Virus record (IMG/VR): IMGVR_UViG_3300020457_000087 | Span: 1-25,233 of that record | Strand: one strand, 5' to 3' | DNA: 25,233 bases | Origin: a virus | Shown here: one piece after another, positions 17,101 through 25,233 of the stretch | How the letters are laid out: the number at the start of each line of letters is the position of its first letter | Position numbering within the stretch: the first letter of the stretch is position 1 | Notes under the pieces: model-generated | The model's input: the letters and a program-made list of their open reading frames with translations, nothing else | Told to the model about the DNA's origin: nothing | Databases searched by the model: none | Program-made: the position numbers and the translations under genes

Positions 17101-20100
17101 AACACCAATACCACCAGATGAACCAACTGATATAATTTTTCCACCTCTAGGAAGTTGATTCTGATTTACATCAACATCACTGACAACTTTTTCATTTGTA
17201 CCCTCAGATGTTATTCCTGAAAATACTATATTTTGAGCAGTTGTTCCAACACCAACAAAACTGTAATTGTTGTTTAAATTATTTTCAGTTGTTGGTTTTT
17301 GGAAAATACCATTAATCAATACCAGTGTGCTTCCAGTGGCAATACCTGTTACATTATTACCTTCCTTTCTCATTCTAAATGTTGCACCGACACCTGTAAA
17401 CTCATTTGATATATCATCAAAGATTCTATTATTGGTATATGTTTTTCTTAGATATACCCTTCCTTGGAAATCTGATCTAGGTGTTGGTAAATTAGATGAT
17501 GTTTTTGCTAAATTATTAGTTCCTCTAGGTGGATCAGTAAAATGAGCTGTGTTTTCTACAATATTGAATGAACCTGAGAATATTCTACCTGCAACACCAT
17601 TATTATGGATAGCTGGTTGAGTTCCTAATTTTCCTCTTTCAATATCTAACAAGAAATATGTTCCTATACCTGTTATGGGCCCTACAGTGGTAGTTCCTAT
17701 TCCCACAGACACAATTTTCATAAATTCATTTCCAAATTTAATATTATCTTCATTTCTTATGGATGATATCCCTGACACACTAATAGTAGTGGTTGTTGAT
17801 GAAATATTTCCACCAACATTATGTTGTAAATTAGTTGTTATCGGTGTAAATGCTATAGGAGATTGTATTAAATTATCGACAACTAATACACTCTTCTCTA
17901 ATTTCTTCTTCATTTCAAGTTGATGTGCATTTCCTGAACCAACAGTTATGAATGTGAGAACAGATCCACCAACACTTGCAGATATTGTAAATGAGTCATT
18001 ATCAATCTTATTAACAAAAACAGTTGATGGCACATTTGTATTATGTGCAGTTGTCATTGCACTAGCTGCAACACCCACAAAAGTAGATTTTGGAGTGTAA
18101 GTTAATTCTTCATTATCTGAGAAGAAATGATTAGGTATCGTAAATACACCAGTGGACGTATTAATACCAGTTCCTGTTGTAGGATTAAATGTTTTAACAA
18201 AAATTGGAATATTATCAGATTTTAGATCAAAATTGGTTTTGTTTGCTCTTGTTCCATTAACAGCGTTATATTGGAAAACACTTATTGATTCATTTACTCT
18301 ACCATATCCTAAATTTGGAGGTTGATTTTGTATATCAATATCAGTATACAGAATTTCACTTACGTGTTGAATATGATGTTTTCCTGTGCCACTATCAGGA
18401 TGGAATTTTAATACAAAATTAGATGATGTGAGATTAGCAGAAAATGTTCCAATACCTGATGTGCTTCCAATAGAGATGAATGGATAGTGAACTGTATGTG
18501 TATCTGTGCCATCATGAATTGCCACAACTTGATGTATGGCATGTGTTGCTCCTGCACCAACAGCAGTGCCAAGACCAACTTTAACAATACTCTTAATTGC
18601 ACTAAATCGATTTGAATCAACTCCAACAACATTAGAAATTGCTGAACTTTGAACAGAAGAAATACCTGTTTGAATTATAAAAGATCTTTCAGATCCGTCT
18701 GGTTGACCAGCATTCTTAAATCTAAATGTTCCTGGCCCACCTAGAGTGTTAAATCCAACTACTTTAGCACTAACTTGAATATCAGTGACACCAGCTCCAA
18801 CAGACGATGAATTATCAAAATCAAGACTTAAAATATTATTTGCGATTCTTGATCTAAATGATCCAATAAAGTTTGACGATACACCACCTTGTGTAGATGT
18901 ATCAGCATAATATTCACTGAAATATGAATCTGTTCCATCATGAGAGACGTAAATATCAACATGGTTCTTTTCACCATTTGAGATGTTTAACACCTCCATA
19001 GTGGCATAGAACGCACTTACATCGGTTGTGGATCCAAAAGCAATTCTTTCAGAAGTAGATCCAATACCCACTACTGTTGAAATACCAATTAAATCAACTG
19101 ACCCTATAGCCTGAGTTCCACTTTTTAATCTTTCTGAATTAAATACGTTTTTAATAATTTTGACATCAACATCATCATTATTAGGATCATTAGGTCGAAT
19201 AACTAAATTAGTGTTACCATTTACAGTTTCACCCTCCAATGTTGTTATAGTTGATGCAGAGGATACACTATTCTTTTCAAATGTAAATGTATCAGTATTA
19301 TCTTTAAATATGACAATTTCATCTAATTGTATTGCACCTGTAGAAATATTTCTACTTTGAACCAAAAATCTATTAAAATTATCATTGACGGGTATTTCTA
19401 ATTTACCAGATAAATTAGCATCACTATTGGAGAATAAAGAACTTATATCATCAATTTTTAAAACTCTATTAGTATTACACTGTACAAAGTTTGCTAATTT
19501 TGTTCTTGAAAACTTGACGAACTTAGATTTAGTTCCATTATCTGTTGTATCAATATCCTCACCATCATCAAAATTATTAATTGTATCAACTCTTTGCTCC
19601 GTAATTATATCAGCAGATACAACTGTGGCATTTGATGAACTAATACCAGCTTTAGCACTTGAGGATATTCCAACATCTGCAAAATTTTTCAATCCACTTG
19701 TATGAATTAGACGATTGACAGGATCAATTATTTCATCAAATGTCTTTGTGCTTTGAACTGTATATGAGAGATTTTGATAATAATCATTATCAGATAAGAC
19801 CATGAAATCTTCACTCAATCTTCCTATTTCATCATTCCATCCTTTTGTTTTTCTGAGAGAATAATCAATATTAAATACACCTTTATTATTTTTTAAAGTA
19901 TTAATTGTTGCAACTGTTCCTGAATTTTCTCCTCTTACTTTATCACCAACTTTAATATCAAATGATCCTTCTACTTTAATAAATTCATCAGCACGGTTAT
20001 CTATAACTGTTAAATCTGTTTTAATAAACTTACTATTTTTTTCAACAGCTAAATTTTCGCCAGTTCTAAACTCTGATGATTTTTGAACAACATCAAACTC

Positions 20101-23100
20101 AGGATAATCTTCAAATTTTATTATTGTAGCAAAGTTTGGAACTGTTTCAGCAACTCCGGGATTTGTAGCGGTGCTAGGTAACTCAAATTTAACTATCGCT
20201 GGATCAGTGTTATTGTACTCGACAACATTAAAGAATACGAATCCATTATCAGATGAATTAAAACCATCACCAGTAGTAGAGGTATTTCCTATGTTTTCAA
20301 CAAATACTTTTTCACCAGTTGTAAATTGTGGAGTTGCAAAACCATTAATCGGTGTTTTTAATGTACAAGTTACTATTCCACTATTACTACTCTGTATATC
20401 TGTTATTTTATAACCATTAGAATTATTAATCGTTCTAATAATTTGTTTATTGTTAGTTAAACCTCTTGGAGACTCTAATATTTCAACAGAAGAAATTGAA
20501 CTAGCAGTCAAATTAAGTTGAATTATACCTTGATCACTTGTCAGTTTACCAGTATCTGGATCAACAACCACTAAATCTGGAGCTGTAAGATACTTATCAC
20601 CTCCTTTTAATATTGATACGTCTAATATTGAATCAGAATTAATTAAAGTCACAGTTGGTGATAATCTAGCTTCAGGTTTTAATGTCTTATCTGAGTGATA
20701 ATCAAAACCGGGATCTGTGATTCGTACAGTGTTTATTTTATTAATATTATCAGACAAACAAAGTATACTTGCGTTAACACCATTTGTGGATCTTACACTT
20801 GATACACTAGGAACACTTACATATCCAAATCCACCTGATGTTAAATTAATTTTACTGATTCCGCCCGATGCATTTTTAGATGCAGTGTCATATGTTATTG
20901 ATGACGATGCACCAACTGTATATGAATTTTCCTCTGGAATTTTATTTAATGAGATATCAAAAGTACTTGTAGTAATACCAAAAATTGAATATAATCCATT
21001 ATACTCACTATCAATGTAACTTAATTTTGATGGATTAATAACATCAGGATCAGATGTACTAATAAATCCAGTTTTTTCGAGTGTATAGAATAATTCTTTT
21101 GGATTTTGATCGTGATAATTTAATGTGACAAATGATTCAGTGCCAACTCCTGATAAACCAGTTCTTATAACACCAAAATCAGTGGTTGCACCAGCTGATA
21201 CGAATTCATTTTTAAACTGAGAATCAAAATAGAAATTAAGTTGATAACCTAATAAAGATGAATCGGATACGTAGAATTTTAAATTATTGTTTTTTGTAAT
21301 TGATAAAGGTGGATTTATTAATGATAATTCTTGATTATTACCTCCAGTATTAGTAGTAATACCAACAACTTTGGGTGGTTCATTTTGCACATCATATAAA
21401 GTCTCCGCTAATTGGAACGTATCATCATCAATACGATATACAAAATATGATCTTTCAGATGTTAGACCTGTTGCTGTTGCTCCACTTGTTATATCATAAA
21501 ATAGTTTTTGTCCAGTTTTAAATCCGTGATTATCCTTGAATATTCTATCGGCACCAATATTAGATTGTGTAATTGTAAGTGGATCAATTAAAAGTTTATC
21601 CTCTAATGATGAATATTTTACGATTACAGATGTTGTTACACCAGTTCCTTTTGTTTGATTAGAAATTACGTTTAAATCTATAACATCATTATTTTTAAGT
21701 TCATGTAAAGATGATCCTGTTGATACTCTTGCAGTTATTCTTTGAACTTTACCTGTAACTTGTGTAAAGTTGGTTTCTAATGAATATTCAAAATTATTTG
21801 AACCGTTATTTTTAAAGAATAAAGGAGTGCCATTTCTTTCTGTTGTTATTCCTATTAAATCTTTTGAAATATTTTTTATGAAAACATTTTGAGTATTTCC
21901 TGTAGAAGGAAGATTAAAACTTCCAGATGCTGATGTCTCATTTCCTGTACCACAAGATATTTGGTTAGCACCACTTGGTCTTGTAAATATTACTTCTTGA
22001 TTGTCTTTGAAAGGGTGATTAGGTATAAAAATACACTTAGTTGGTATAGAAACAATCTCAGATAATTCACCTACTGTAAATGATTTAGCAAGACCAGCGT
22101 TTATGATGTCTGTAGTAACACCTACAATTCCTGCAGTCAATCCAAAGCCAACCTGTTCTTTAGGGTTAAAGAATATCTTTTCATTTCTTCTTGATTCAAA
22201 ATCACCAATATTTGGTGTATCTATGGTGAAGAATTGTGGAATAGTTTGTAATAAACCACCTAATTTATGAGAAGTTGTAGCATCAGTAGGATGAACAATA
22301 CCTCTTTTTACTCTCAAGATACTTCTTTGATCAAATTCATTTAATACTAATAGTTTTTCAGTTCCAATACCTATACTACTACCAACAGAGACAGATTTAG
22401 GTATTTTTGCAACATAAATATCTGTCACAATACCTGCAGTGGTATTGCCTGACATGGCCTTATATAAAACTGTGCTTTCAGAAGAAACTCCAATATTGTG
22501 AGAATTAGTAAGACGAGGTATGCTTGTCGATAAACCTGAGATAGCAACTACATCATTTGTAGTCAAAGTATGTGTGGTGGAAATGAATGCAGATACTGAT
22601 CCCTTCCTTTCTTTTACTAATAATACGTCCTCATAAGTGTCAATTTGGGTGCTGACATTTGAAACTGGTTTTCCTGTAACTCTTGATACTTTTGCAGCTG
22701 CACCGCCACCAGAGGTACCACTATTATCAAAAACTAAAGAGTCTTCAACTTTATAATTATCACCTTTACTTACAATTTGGAATCCATCTACATTTCCCTT
22801 TGTAACAGATTCTACGAAAGAAGTTTGTTGTTTTATTTCATATGACTCAATAACAAAATTATAATTAGAATTTTTGTCAGCAAGTTTATATGGATGTGTA
22901 TTTCTAACAAGATTTGATCCATTAAAATCAAAATTATTTTGATCAATTGTAAAGTTTTCTGGAACAGGATCAGATCTATAAGATTCACCTATAAAGTATG
23001 GAAATTCTGGATTACTTGTTACTGTTGAAATACCAGCAAAATATGCATAAGTTCCATTTGGAAAATCTGGTGTTTTACAGAATCTTCCATTATTTTCATC

Positions 23101-25233
23101 TAAATCTCCAGAATCATTGAATGTATAATCTTCAACAAAATATCCATTTGTAAATGTTGATGAAGTTGGTCTATCAATTACATTTGAAATATCAATTTCA
23201 TAACCGGTTTTTAAATTTTTAATTGTAGAATTATCATCATCTGCGTCAGAGAATCCATATGGCCCATAAATTGGATTACCATCATATGCCCAACCTATTA
23301 TAGGTGAGTGAACTAATGGTGTTGAAGCAACATCACCAAAAGCAGTTTGTATTTTACCTGAATATCCTAAAACAGAATATTGTAAATTTGTATCTGATTC
23401 TCTAAGTAATATTTCATCACCAAATCTTACTATATTATTAACTTGTAATGATCTAATAGATGTATCTAGTATTTGCCCCTGTCCATTTGGAATAATTCTA
23501 AGCGAAGGTGTGACTGTATAACCAATACCTGAATTAATTACTTTAACATCAGTGATCTTACCATCTGATACAATCGCTCTTAATTTACCTCCGATTCCAG
23601 TACCAAGACCCACTACCTCTAAATCAGGAGGTGATGTATAGTCTTTTCCACCAAATCTTACGTCACATGAAATAATTTTACCATCTTTTATTATTGGATT
23701 TAATTCAGCTTTCTCACCATTTAATATTTTAATTAAAGGTTTTTTCTCAAAATTTAATATTTCAGATCCATAACCAGATCCGCCCTCATGTACATATGCA
23801 TCATCAAGGGATCCTCTAATAATTGGTGTTATAACCAATGATTCAGTTCTTGCAACAGCCACTCTTGAATAAACTGCATTTACAGTTACTGATATGGGTT
23901 CAAAGAAAAATTCACTATTAACCGGTGTTGATCCTGATATCCTTACAAATTTTCTTCTTACAAAATTAGAATCAGGGTCTGTAGCACCAATTCCAACGTC
24001 AATTAATTGAAATTTATTATCGTCTAATTTTAAAACACGATAGCGATTAGTTATACCAATTCCGATTGGAGCATCACTTGCATTTCCATTAGATGGTGCA
24101 TATTGAATTAAATCGCCTGTAACAAATCCATGATTTTTAAATTCAATAGCATTTTCTATAGTTGAAATACCAACCGGTTTAACAATTAATTTTCTATTTG
24201 TGTAGTTTGTTCCTGAATCAATAATTTTAACTGATTTAAGATGGTTTCTCTTATTTAATGTTCTAAATGTATGATTTCCTCCTGTATTTTCAACTGTAAA
24301 TCTGACAGTATTGATACCTGCTGCATAATCCTCTGCGGTTTCAAATAATATTACTGAATTATTGTTAACCACTTGTGGGTAGTAAACACCACCATCTGAC
24401 AATGTTCTATTTTGAACAGCGTTATTTGTTGTATGAATACCTGGCTCTGATAATGTTGCGTTAAAAACTATTGTAGATATACCGATTGAACCATGTCCAT
24501 TATTACTATAAACTAATGGATCACCATTTTTTAAGTTATGAGTTCGTTTAAATTCAATGATATCATTAATATGATCAACACCACCACGAGCATTTTTCAG
24601 TCTTCCATCAAATTCAAACTCTCTATATCTCCCAACAACAACTGGTTTTAAAATAGCACCTGATCCATTACCACCAGAGAGTGTTACTGAAAATACCTTA
24701 TCTACATCAAAATTTTGTTGGTCTACCAGAACTTCCTCTAAGTTACCTTTAACTACAGGTTGAACTAAGGCAGTTACTCCAACTCCCGGTGCAGTAATAC
24801 TAATTGTAGGAGGATTAACAACATCAAAGTTTTTTCCTGAATTTAATACATCTAATTTTTCTACAGCACCAAAATAAATTTTATCTAATGATTTATAATT
24901 AACAATCTCAACACCATTAATTAAAATACCAGTAGGCCCTACTTTAGTTTTTGGTGATTTTGATGATTTTATATCGACTTGTGCAGGAAATTTCTTTAGA
25001 ATTTTTTGTGTACCAATTAACTCATTTTTATGTCTTAATAATACAAATTTATGACTACCAGTACCAATACCAGATGCATTCATCTCAATATGAGGTGGTG
25101 CTAAATCGTTATCAGCTACAAGAATGAATGATCTTGATGGATATAGTCTTAAAATTCTTTTTACACCAGAATTATCTGCTAAAACTTTTACATAATATAC
25201 TAAACTTGATGTTAAACCAACAATAGGATCATT
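14188..25233 (-). CDS. Giant virion structural protein in the gp7 (baseplate wedge) position, 5' partial
   Basis: At least 3681 residues are visible. A Met codon lies at 25083, but the frame stays open for 50 more codons to the window edge (reading ...RLYPSRSFILVADNDLAPPH), so the true start lies outside. The stop is TGA at 14190-14188. Directly preceding gp8, it sits where T4 encodes gp7 (1032 residues in T4), so a baseplate-wedge or peripheral baseplate role is inferred from position, not from recognised gp7 sequence. Visible modules, numbered from the window edge: GxGYT-type repeats, a YHYH-type domain (about 642-731), two tandem HDGTD-containing units (about 2060-2300), a module with LLVIYVNNVLQEPG (about 3035-3120) of the type seen in marine-phage fibre proteins, more GxGYT repeats, and a C-terminal cupredoxin-like domain (about 3535-3615). 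The protein is rich in Gly, Thr, Ser, Asn and Ile/Val, as expected of beta-rich fibres. No enzyme active site was recognised. Structural role is fairly sure; gp7 equivalence is tentative. Confidence 0.85.
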   Translation of the reverse strand, partial: NDPIVGLTSSLVYYVKVLADNSGVKRILRLYPSRSFILVADNDLAPPHIEMNASGIGTGSHKFVLLRHKNELIGTQKILKKFPAQVDIKSSKSPKTKVGPTGILINGVEIVNYKSLDKIYFGAVEKLDVLNSGKNFDVVNPPTISITAPGVGVTALVQPVVKGNLEEVLVDQQNFDVDKVFSVTLSGGNGSGAILKPVVVGRYREFEFDGRLKNARGGVDHINDIIEFKRTHNLKNGDPLVYSNNGHGSIGISTIVFNATLSEPGIHTTNNAVQNRTLSDGGVYYPQVVNNNSVILFETAEDYAAGINTVRFTVENTGGNHTFRTLNKRNHLKSVKIIDSGTNYTNRKLIVKPVGISTIENAIEFKNHGFVTGDLIQYAPSNGNASDAPIGIGITNRYRVLKLDDNKFQLIDVGIGATDPDSNFVRRKFVRISGSTPVNSEFFFEPISVTVNAVYSRVAVARTESLVITPIIRGSLDDAYVHEGGSGYGSEILNFEKKPLIKILNGEKAELNPIIKDGKIISCDVRFGGKDYTSPPDLEVVGLGTGIGGKLRAIVSDGKITDVKVINSGIGYTVTPSLRIIPNGQGQILDTSIRSLQVNNIVRFGDEILLRESDTNLQYSVLGYSGKIQTAFGDVASTPLVHSPIIGWAYDGNPIYGPYGFSDADDDNSTIKNLKTGYEIDISNVIDRPTSSTFTNGYFVEDYTFNDSGDLDENNGRFCKTPDFPNGTYAYFAGISTVTSNPEFPYFIGESYRSDPVPENFTIDQNNFDFNGSNLVRNTHPYKLADKNSNYNFVIESYEIKQQTSFVESVTKGNVDGFQIVSKGDNYKVEDSLVFDNSGTSGGGAAAKVSRVTGKPVSNVSTQIDTYEDVLLVKERKGSVSAFISTTHTLTTNDVVAISGLSTSIPRLTNSHNIGVSSESTVLYKAMSGNTTAGIVTDIYVAKIPKSVSVGSSIGIGTEKLLVLNEFDQRSILRVKRGIVHPTDATTSHKLGGLLQTIPQFFTIDTPNIGDFESRRNEKIFFNPKEQVGFGLTAGIVGVTTDIINAGLAKSFTVGELSEIVSIPTKCIFIPNHPFKDNQEVIFTRPSGANQISCGTGNETSASGSFNLPSTGNTQNVFIKNISKDLIGITTERNGTPLFFKNNGSNNFEYSLETNFTQVTGKVQRITARVSTGSSLHELKNNDVIDLNVISNQTKGTGVTTSVIVKYSSLEDKLLIDPLTITQSNIGADRIFKDNHGFKTGQKLFYDITSGATATGLTSERSYFVYRIDDDTFQLAETLYDVQNEPPKVVGITTNTGGNNQELSLINPPLSITKNNNLKFYVSDSSLLGYQLNFYFDSQFKNEFVSAGATTDFGVIRTGLSGVGTESFVTLNYHDQNPKELFYTLEKTGFISTSDPDVINPSKLSYIDSEYNGLYSIFGITTSTFDISLNKIPEENSYTVGASSSITYDTASKNASGGISKINLTSGGFGYVSVPSVSSVRSTNGVNASILCLSDNINKINTVRITDPGFDYHSDKTLKPEARLSPTVTLINSDSILDVSILKGGDKYLTAPDLVVVDPDTGKLTSDQGIIQLNLTASSISSVEILESPRGLTNNKQIIRTINNSNGYKITDIQSSNSGIVTCTLKTPINGFATPQFTTGEKVFVENIGNTSTTGDGFNSSDNGFVFFNVVEYNNTDPAIVKFELPSTATNPGVAETVPNFATIIKFEDYPEFDVVQKSSEFRTGENLAVEKNSKFIKTDLTVIDNRADEFIKVEGSFDIKVGDKVRGENSGTVATINTLKNNKGVFNIDYSLRKTKGWNDEIGRLSEDFMVLSDNDYYQNLSYTVQSTKTFDEIIDPVNRLIHTSGLKNFADVGISSSAKAGISSSNATVVSADIITEQRVDTINNFDDGEDIDTTDNGTKSKFVKFSRTKLANFVQCNTNRVLKIDDISSLFSNSDANLSGKLEIPVNDNFNRFLVQSRNISTGAIQLDEIVIFKDNTDTFTFEKNSVSSASTITTLEGETVNGNTNLVIRPNDPNNDDVDVKIIKNVFNSERLKSGTQAIGSVDLIGISTVVGIGSTSERIAFGSTTDVSAFYATMEVLNISNGEKNHVDIYVSHDGTDSYFSEYYADTSTQGGVSSNFIGSFRSRIANNILSLDFDNSSSVGAGVTDIQVSAKVVGFNTLGGPGTFRFKNAGQPDGSERSFIIQTGISSVQSSAISNVVGVDSNRFSAIKSIVKVGLGTAVGAGATHAIHQVVAIHDGTDTHTVHYPFISIGSTSGIGTFSANLTSSNFVLKFHPDSGTGKHHIQHVSEILYTDIDIQNQPPNLGYGRVNESISVFQYNAVNGTRANKTNFDLKSDNIPIFVKTFNPTTGTGINTSTGVFTIPNHFFSDNEELTYTPKSTFVGVAASAMTTAHNTNVPSTVFVNKIDNDSFTISASVGGSVLTFITVGSGNAHQLEMKKKLEKSVLVVDNLIQSPIAFTPITTNLQHNVGGNISSTTTTISVSGISSIRNEDNIKFGNEFMKIVSVGIGTTTVGPITGIGTYFLLDIERGKLGTQPAIHNNGVAGRIFSGSFNIVENTAHFTDPPRGTNNLAKTSSNLPTPRSDFQGRVYLRKTYTNNRIFDDISNEFTGVGATFRMRKEGNNVTGIATGSTLVLINGIFQKPTTENNLNNNYSFVGVGTTAQNIVFSGITSEGTNEKVVSDVDVNQNQLPRGGKIISVGSSGGIGVAPLVGAAVTAILSQFGEITAVGIGSTIYNQSVSPSRPPETLTFGSGYRPVGGTVAIGITDLAYEHRFVSAGVGSIRTNANGNNIFAATQRTATNAVYTSETGLLELTIASHGLSVGNFVGIDTGGIVFKCSRDNFQSDHAYPRAISKTTGLPDPIAGIATIITAVTTNTITAFIGFGGGAGTGASATGNIGVGGTLDINIGAAGTNYVNPRFQFPQPSYDNMEIVGVSRRGLGSTTESGSGLLVSLSVGASSTVGIGSTLFTINSFKITRPGHDFKVGDKFKPVGLVTATGAVLEDFVLEVTETFTDRFSSWDFGEFDFIDPIDRLQDGQRTRFPLRKNQALLSFDVGDSVDSQLIDMNNLLVIYVNNVLQEPGEAYTFEGGTTFNFTTAPDPDDVISIFFYKGTSNEDIQEILSKETVKDGDLIQLLANNDTSNLTNVNTRKIIDRQQDKRIVAGITTTDTVETVLYTGVGINDNSVKKPVSWTKQKVDRVVNGILVSKARDSIEPLVFPTAKIIGDIGVSTDRIYVDDSDFFEYEKDEDAAVTSIDFSALIVNNTQPITAQFTATVSAAGTISGITTVNAGAGYTIAPTIKIANPPISVVSGGTTATATATITNGSISSINITNAGAGYTGSIKLLSDTATSDSTSGIVTNTINASPNVLVDSPTVVDEIISEITDVRGFSGIITGISNITIGSTTALRFGLEAASGQAFTQLLPTMPIYISNTVVGHGITSLNESGNNNDIVGIGRTFVDNIYIIKNINRHSNKAEIEVNVHSNTNTSGINLARANLPFSITFTNNGSSNYVLNGSHRDEQGTQVGLSNAVNGTIYLDEGDVLSIVSAIGAHPIRIARTYGGAALTGAQGVTNNNLSNGTLTFNTAGVGHTSFVYYCTTPHASMNGKIFVRQRPRGKFSWGYLFNNTSSINRGNPIAIGVTGNTVISGEGLGISTFPTIQRRVFGIRNTGALRKKHT
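14395..14640 (-). other. Cupredoxin-like domain near the C-terminus of the giant protein
   Basis: The translation has GTIYLDEGDVLSIVSAIGAH followed by PIRI, then YYCTTPHASMNGKIFVR. A His (codon 14568-14566) is followed 45 residues later by Cys (14433-14431), then His (14421-14419) and Met (14412-14410), giving H-x44-C-x3-H-x2-M. This is the ligand order of type 1 (blue) copper proteins such as plastocyanin. The G-rich lead-in and the NGKI strand after the Met also fit that fold. Fold assignment is by motif; actual copper binding is inference. Confidence 0.6.
18330..19060 (-). repeat. Two tandem copies of an HDGTD-containing domain in the giant protein
   Basis: Two consecutive units of roughly 100 residues share one plan: a Ser/Ala-rich start, a beta-strand ending in HDGTD (SHDGTDSYFSEY in the first, IHDGTDTHTVHY in the second), a stretch with IGSF or IGTF, then LSLDF or LKFHP. 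The first lies at about 19060-18740 and the second at about 18625-18330. They are divergent, so this looks like an old internal duplication of a beta-sandwich-like unit. Boundaries were judged by eye. Confidence 0.6.
23000..23420 (-). other. YHYH-type domain within the giant protein
   Basis: The translation carries GWAYDGNPIYGPYGF (about 23251-23301), followed after an Asp-rich stretch by LDENNGRFCKTPDFPNGTYA and YF (about 23038-23105). These are the two hallmark blocks I know from YHYH proteins (DGxPIYGPYG, then LDxxNGRxxxTPxxPxGTYxY). The YHYH tetrad itself reads YAYF here, so the histidines of the name motif are missing. The function of the domain is not established; in phages it occurs inside very large tail or baseplate proteins. 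Confidence 0.75.

Noticed and set aside
18408-18632. A 74-codon minus-strand frame inside the giant gene
   Set aside because: It lies in an alternative frame within a continuous coding sequence and has a leucine-rich, low-complexity translation with no ribosome site.
15011-21019. Many plus-strand frames of 65-113 codons opposite the giant gene
   Set aside because: AT-rich antisense of a long gene gives frames of this size; none has a recognisable domain, ribosome site or promoter.

Overview
The window is a slice of the late structural region of a marine T4-like myovirus, most like the cyanophages of Prochlorococcus and Synechococcus; a pelagiphage relative cannot be excluded. The evidence is gene content and order. 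Read along the minus strand, which is the direction of every gene, it runs: a giant protein in the gp7 position, gp8 (baseplate wedge), a very long DUF4815-type baseplate/tail protein, four small or fibre-like proteins, gp13 (neck) and gp14 (neck). DNA is visibly AT-rich, coding is almost wall to wall, and no host-derived metabolic gene, tRNA, integrase, insertion sequence or CRISPR array is present. The host therefore cannot be named from this window. Family assignments rest on remembered conserved sequences; no alignment or search was run.

Layout, 25233 down to 1. (1) 25233-14188: one open frame of at least 3681 residues, still open at the window edge, with a YHYH-type domain in its N-terminal third and a cupredoxin-like domain near its C-terminus. 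(2) 14148-12583: gp8. (3) 12579-5242: 2445-residue DUF4815-type protein with a poly-proline stretch followed by about fourteen [N/E][V/I]T tripeptides. (4) 5245-5045: a 66-residue conserved small protein. (5) 4999-4655, 4655-4428 and 4427-2493: three tightly packed genes for a small beta-rich structural protein, a 75-residue protein and a 644-residue fibre-like protein. (6) 2487-2275: a 70-residue coiled-coil protein. (7) 2275-1418: gp13. (8) 1412-1: the N-terminal 470 residues of gp14, running off the window.

The only noncoding gaps longer than five bases lie before gp8 (39 nt) and before the 114-residue gene (45 nt). Each contains a perfect T4-type late promoter box TATAAATA on the coding strand. 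The rest is organised for translational coupling (ATGA, TGATG, TAATG and TAAATG junctions), and several ribosome-binding sites are embedded in the last codons of the preceding gene.

Together the products should form the neck (gp13, gp14), the baseplate wedge (gp8 and probably the giant protein) and tail or whisker fibres. The most striking feature is modularity: the same Gly-x-Gly-Tyr-Thr repeat module recurs in gp14, gp8, the DUF4815 protein and the giant protein. This suggests that the structural proteins have grown by sharing and duplicating small beta-rich domains.
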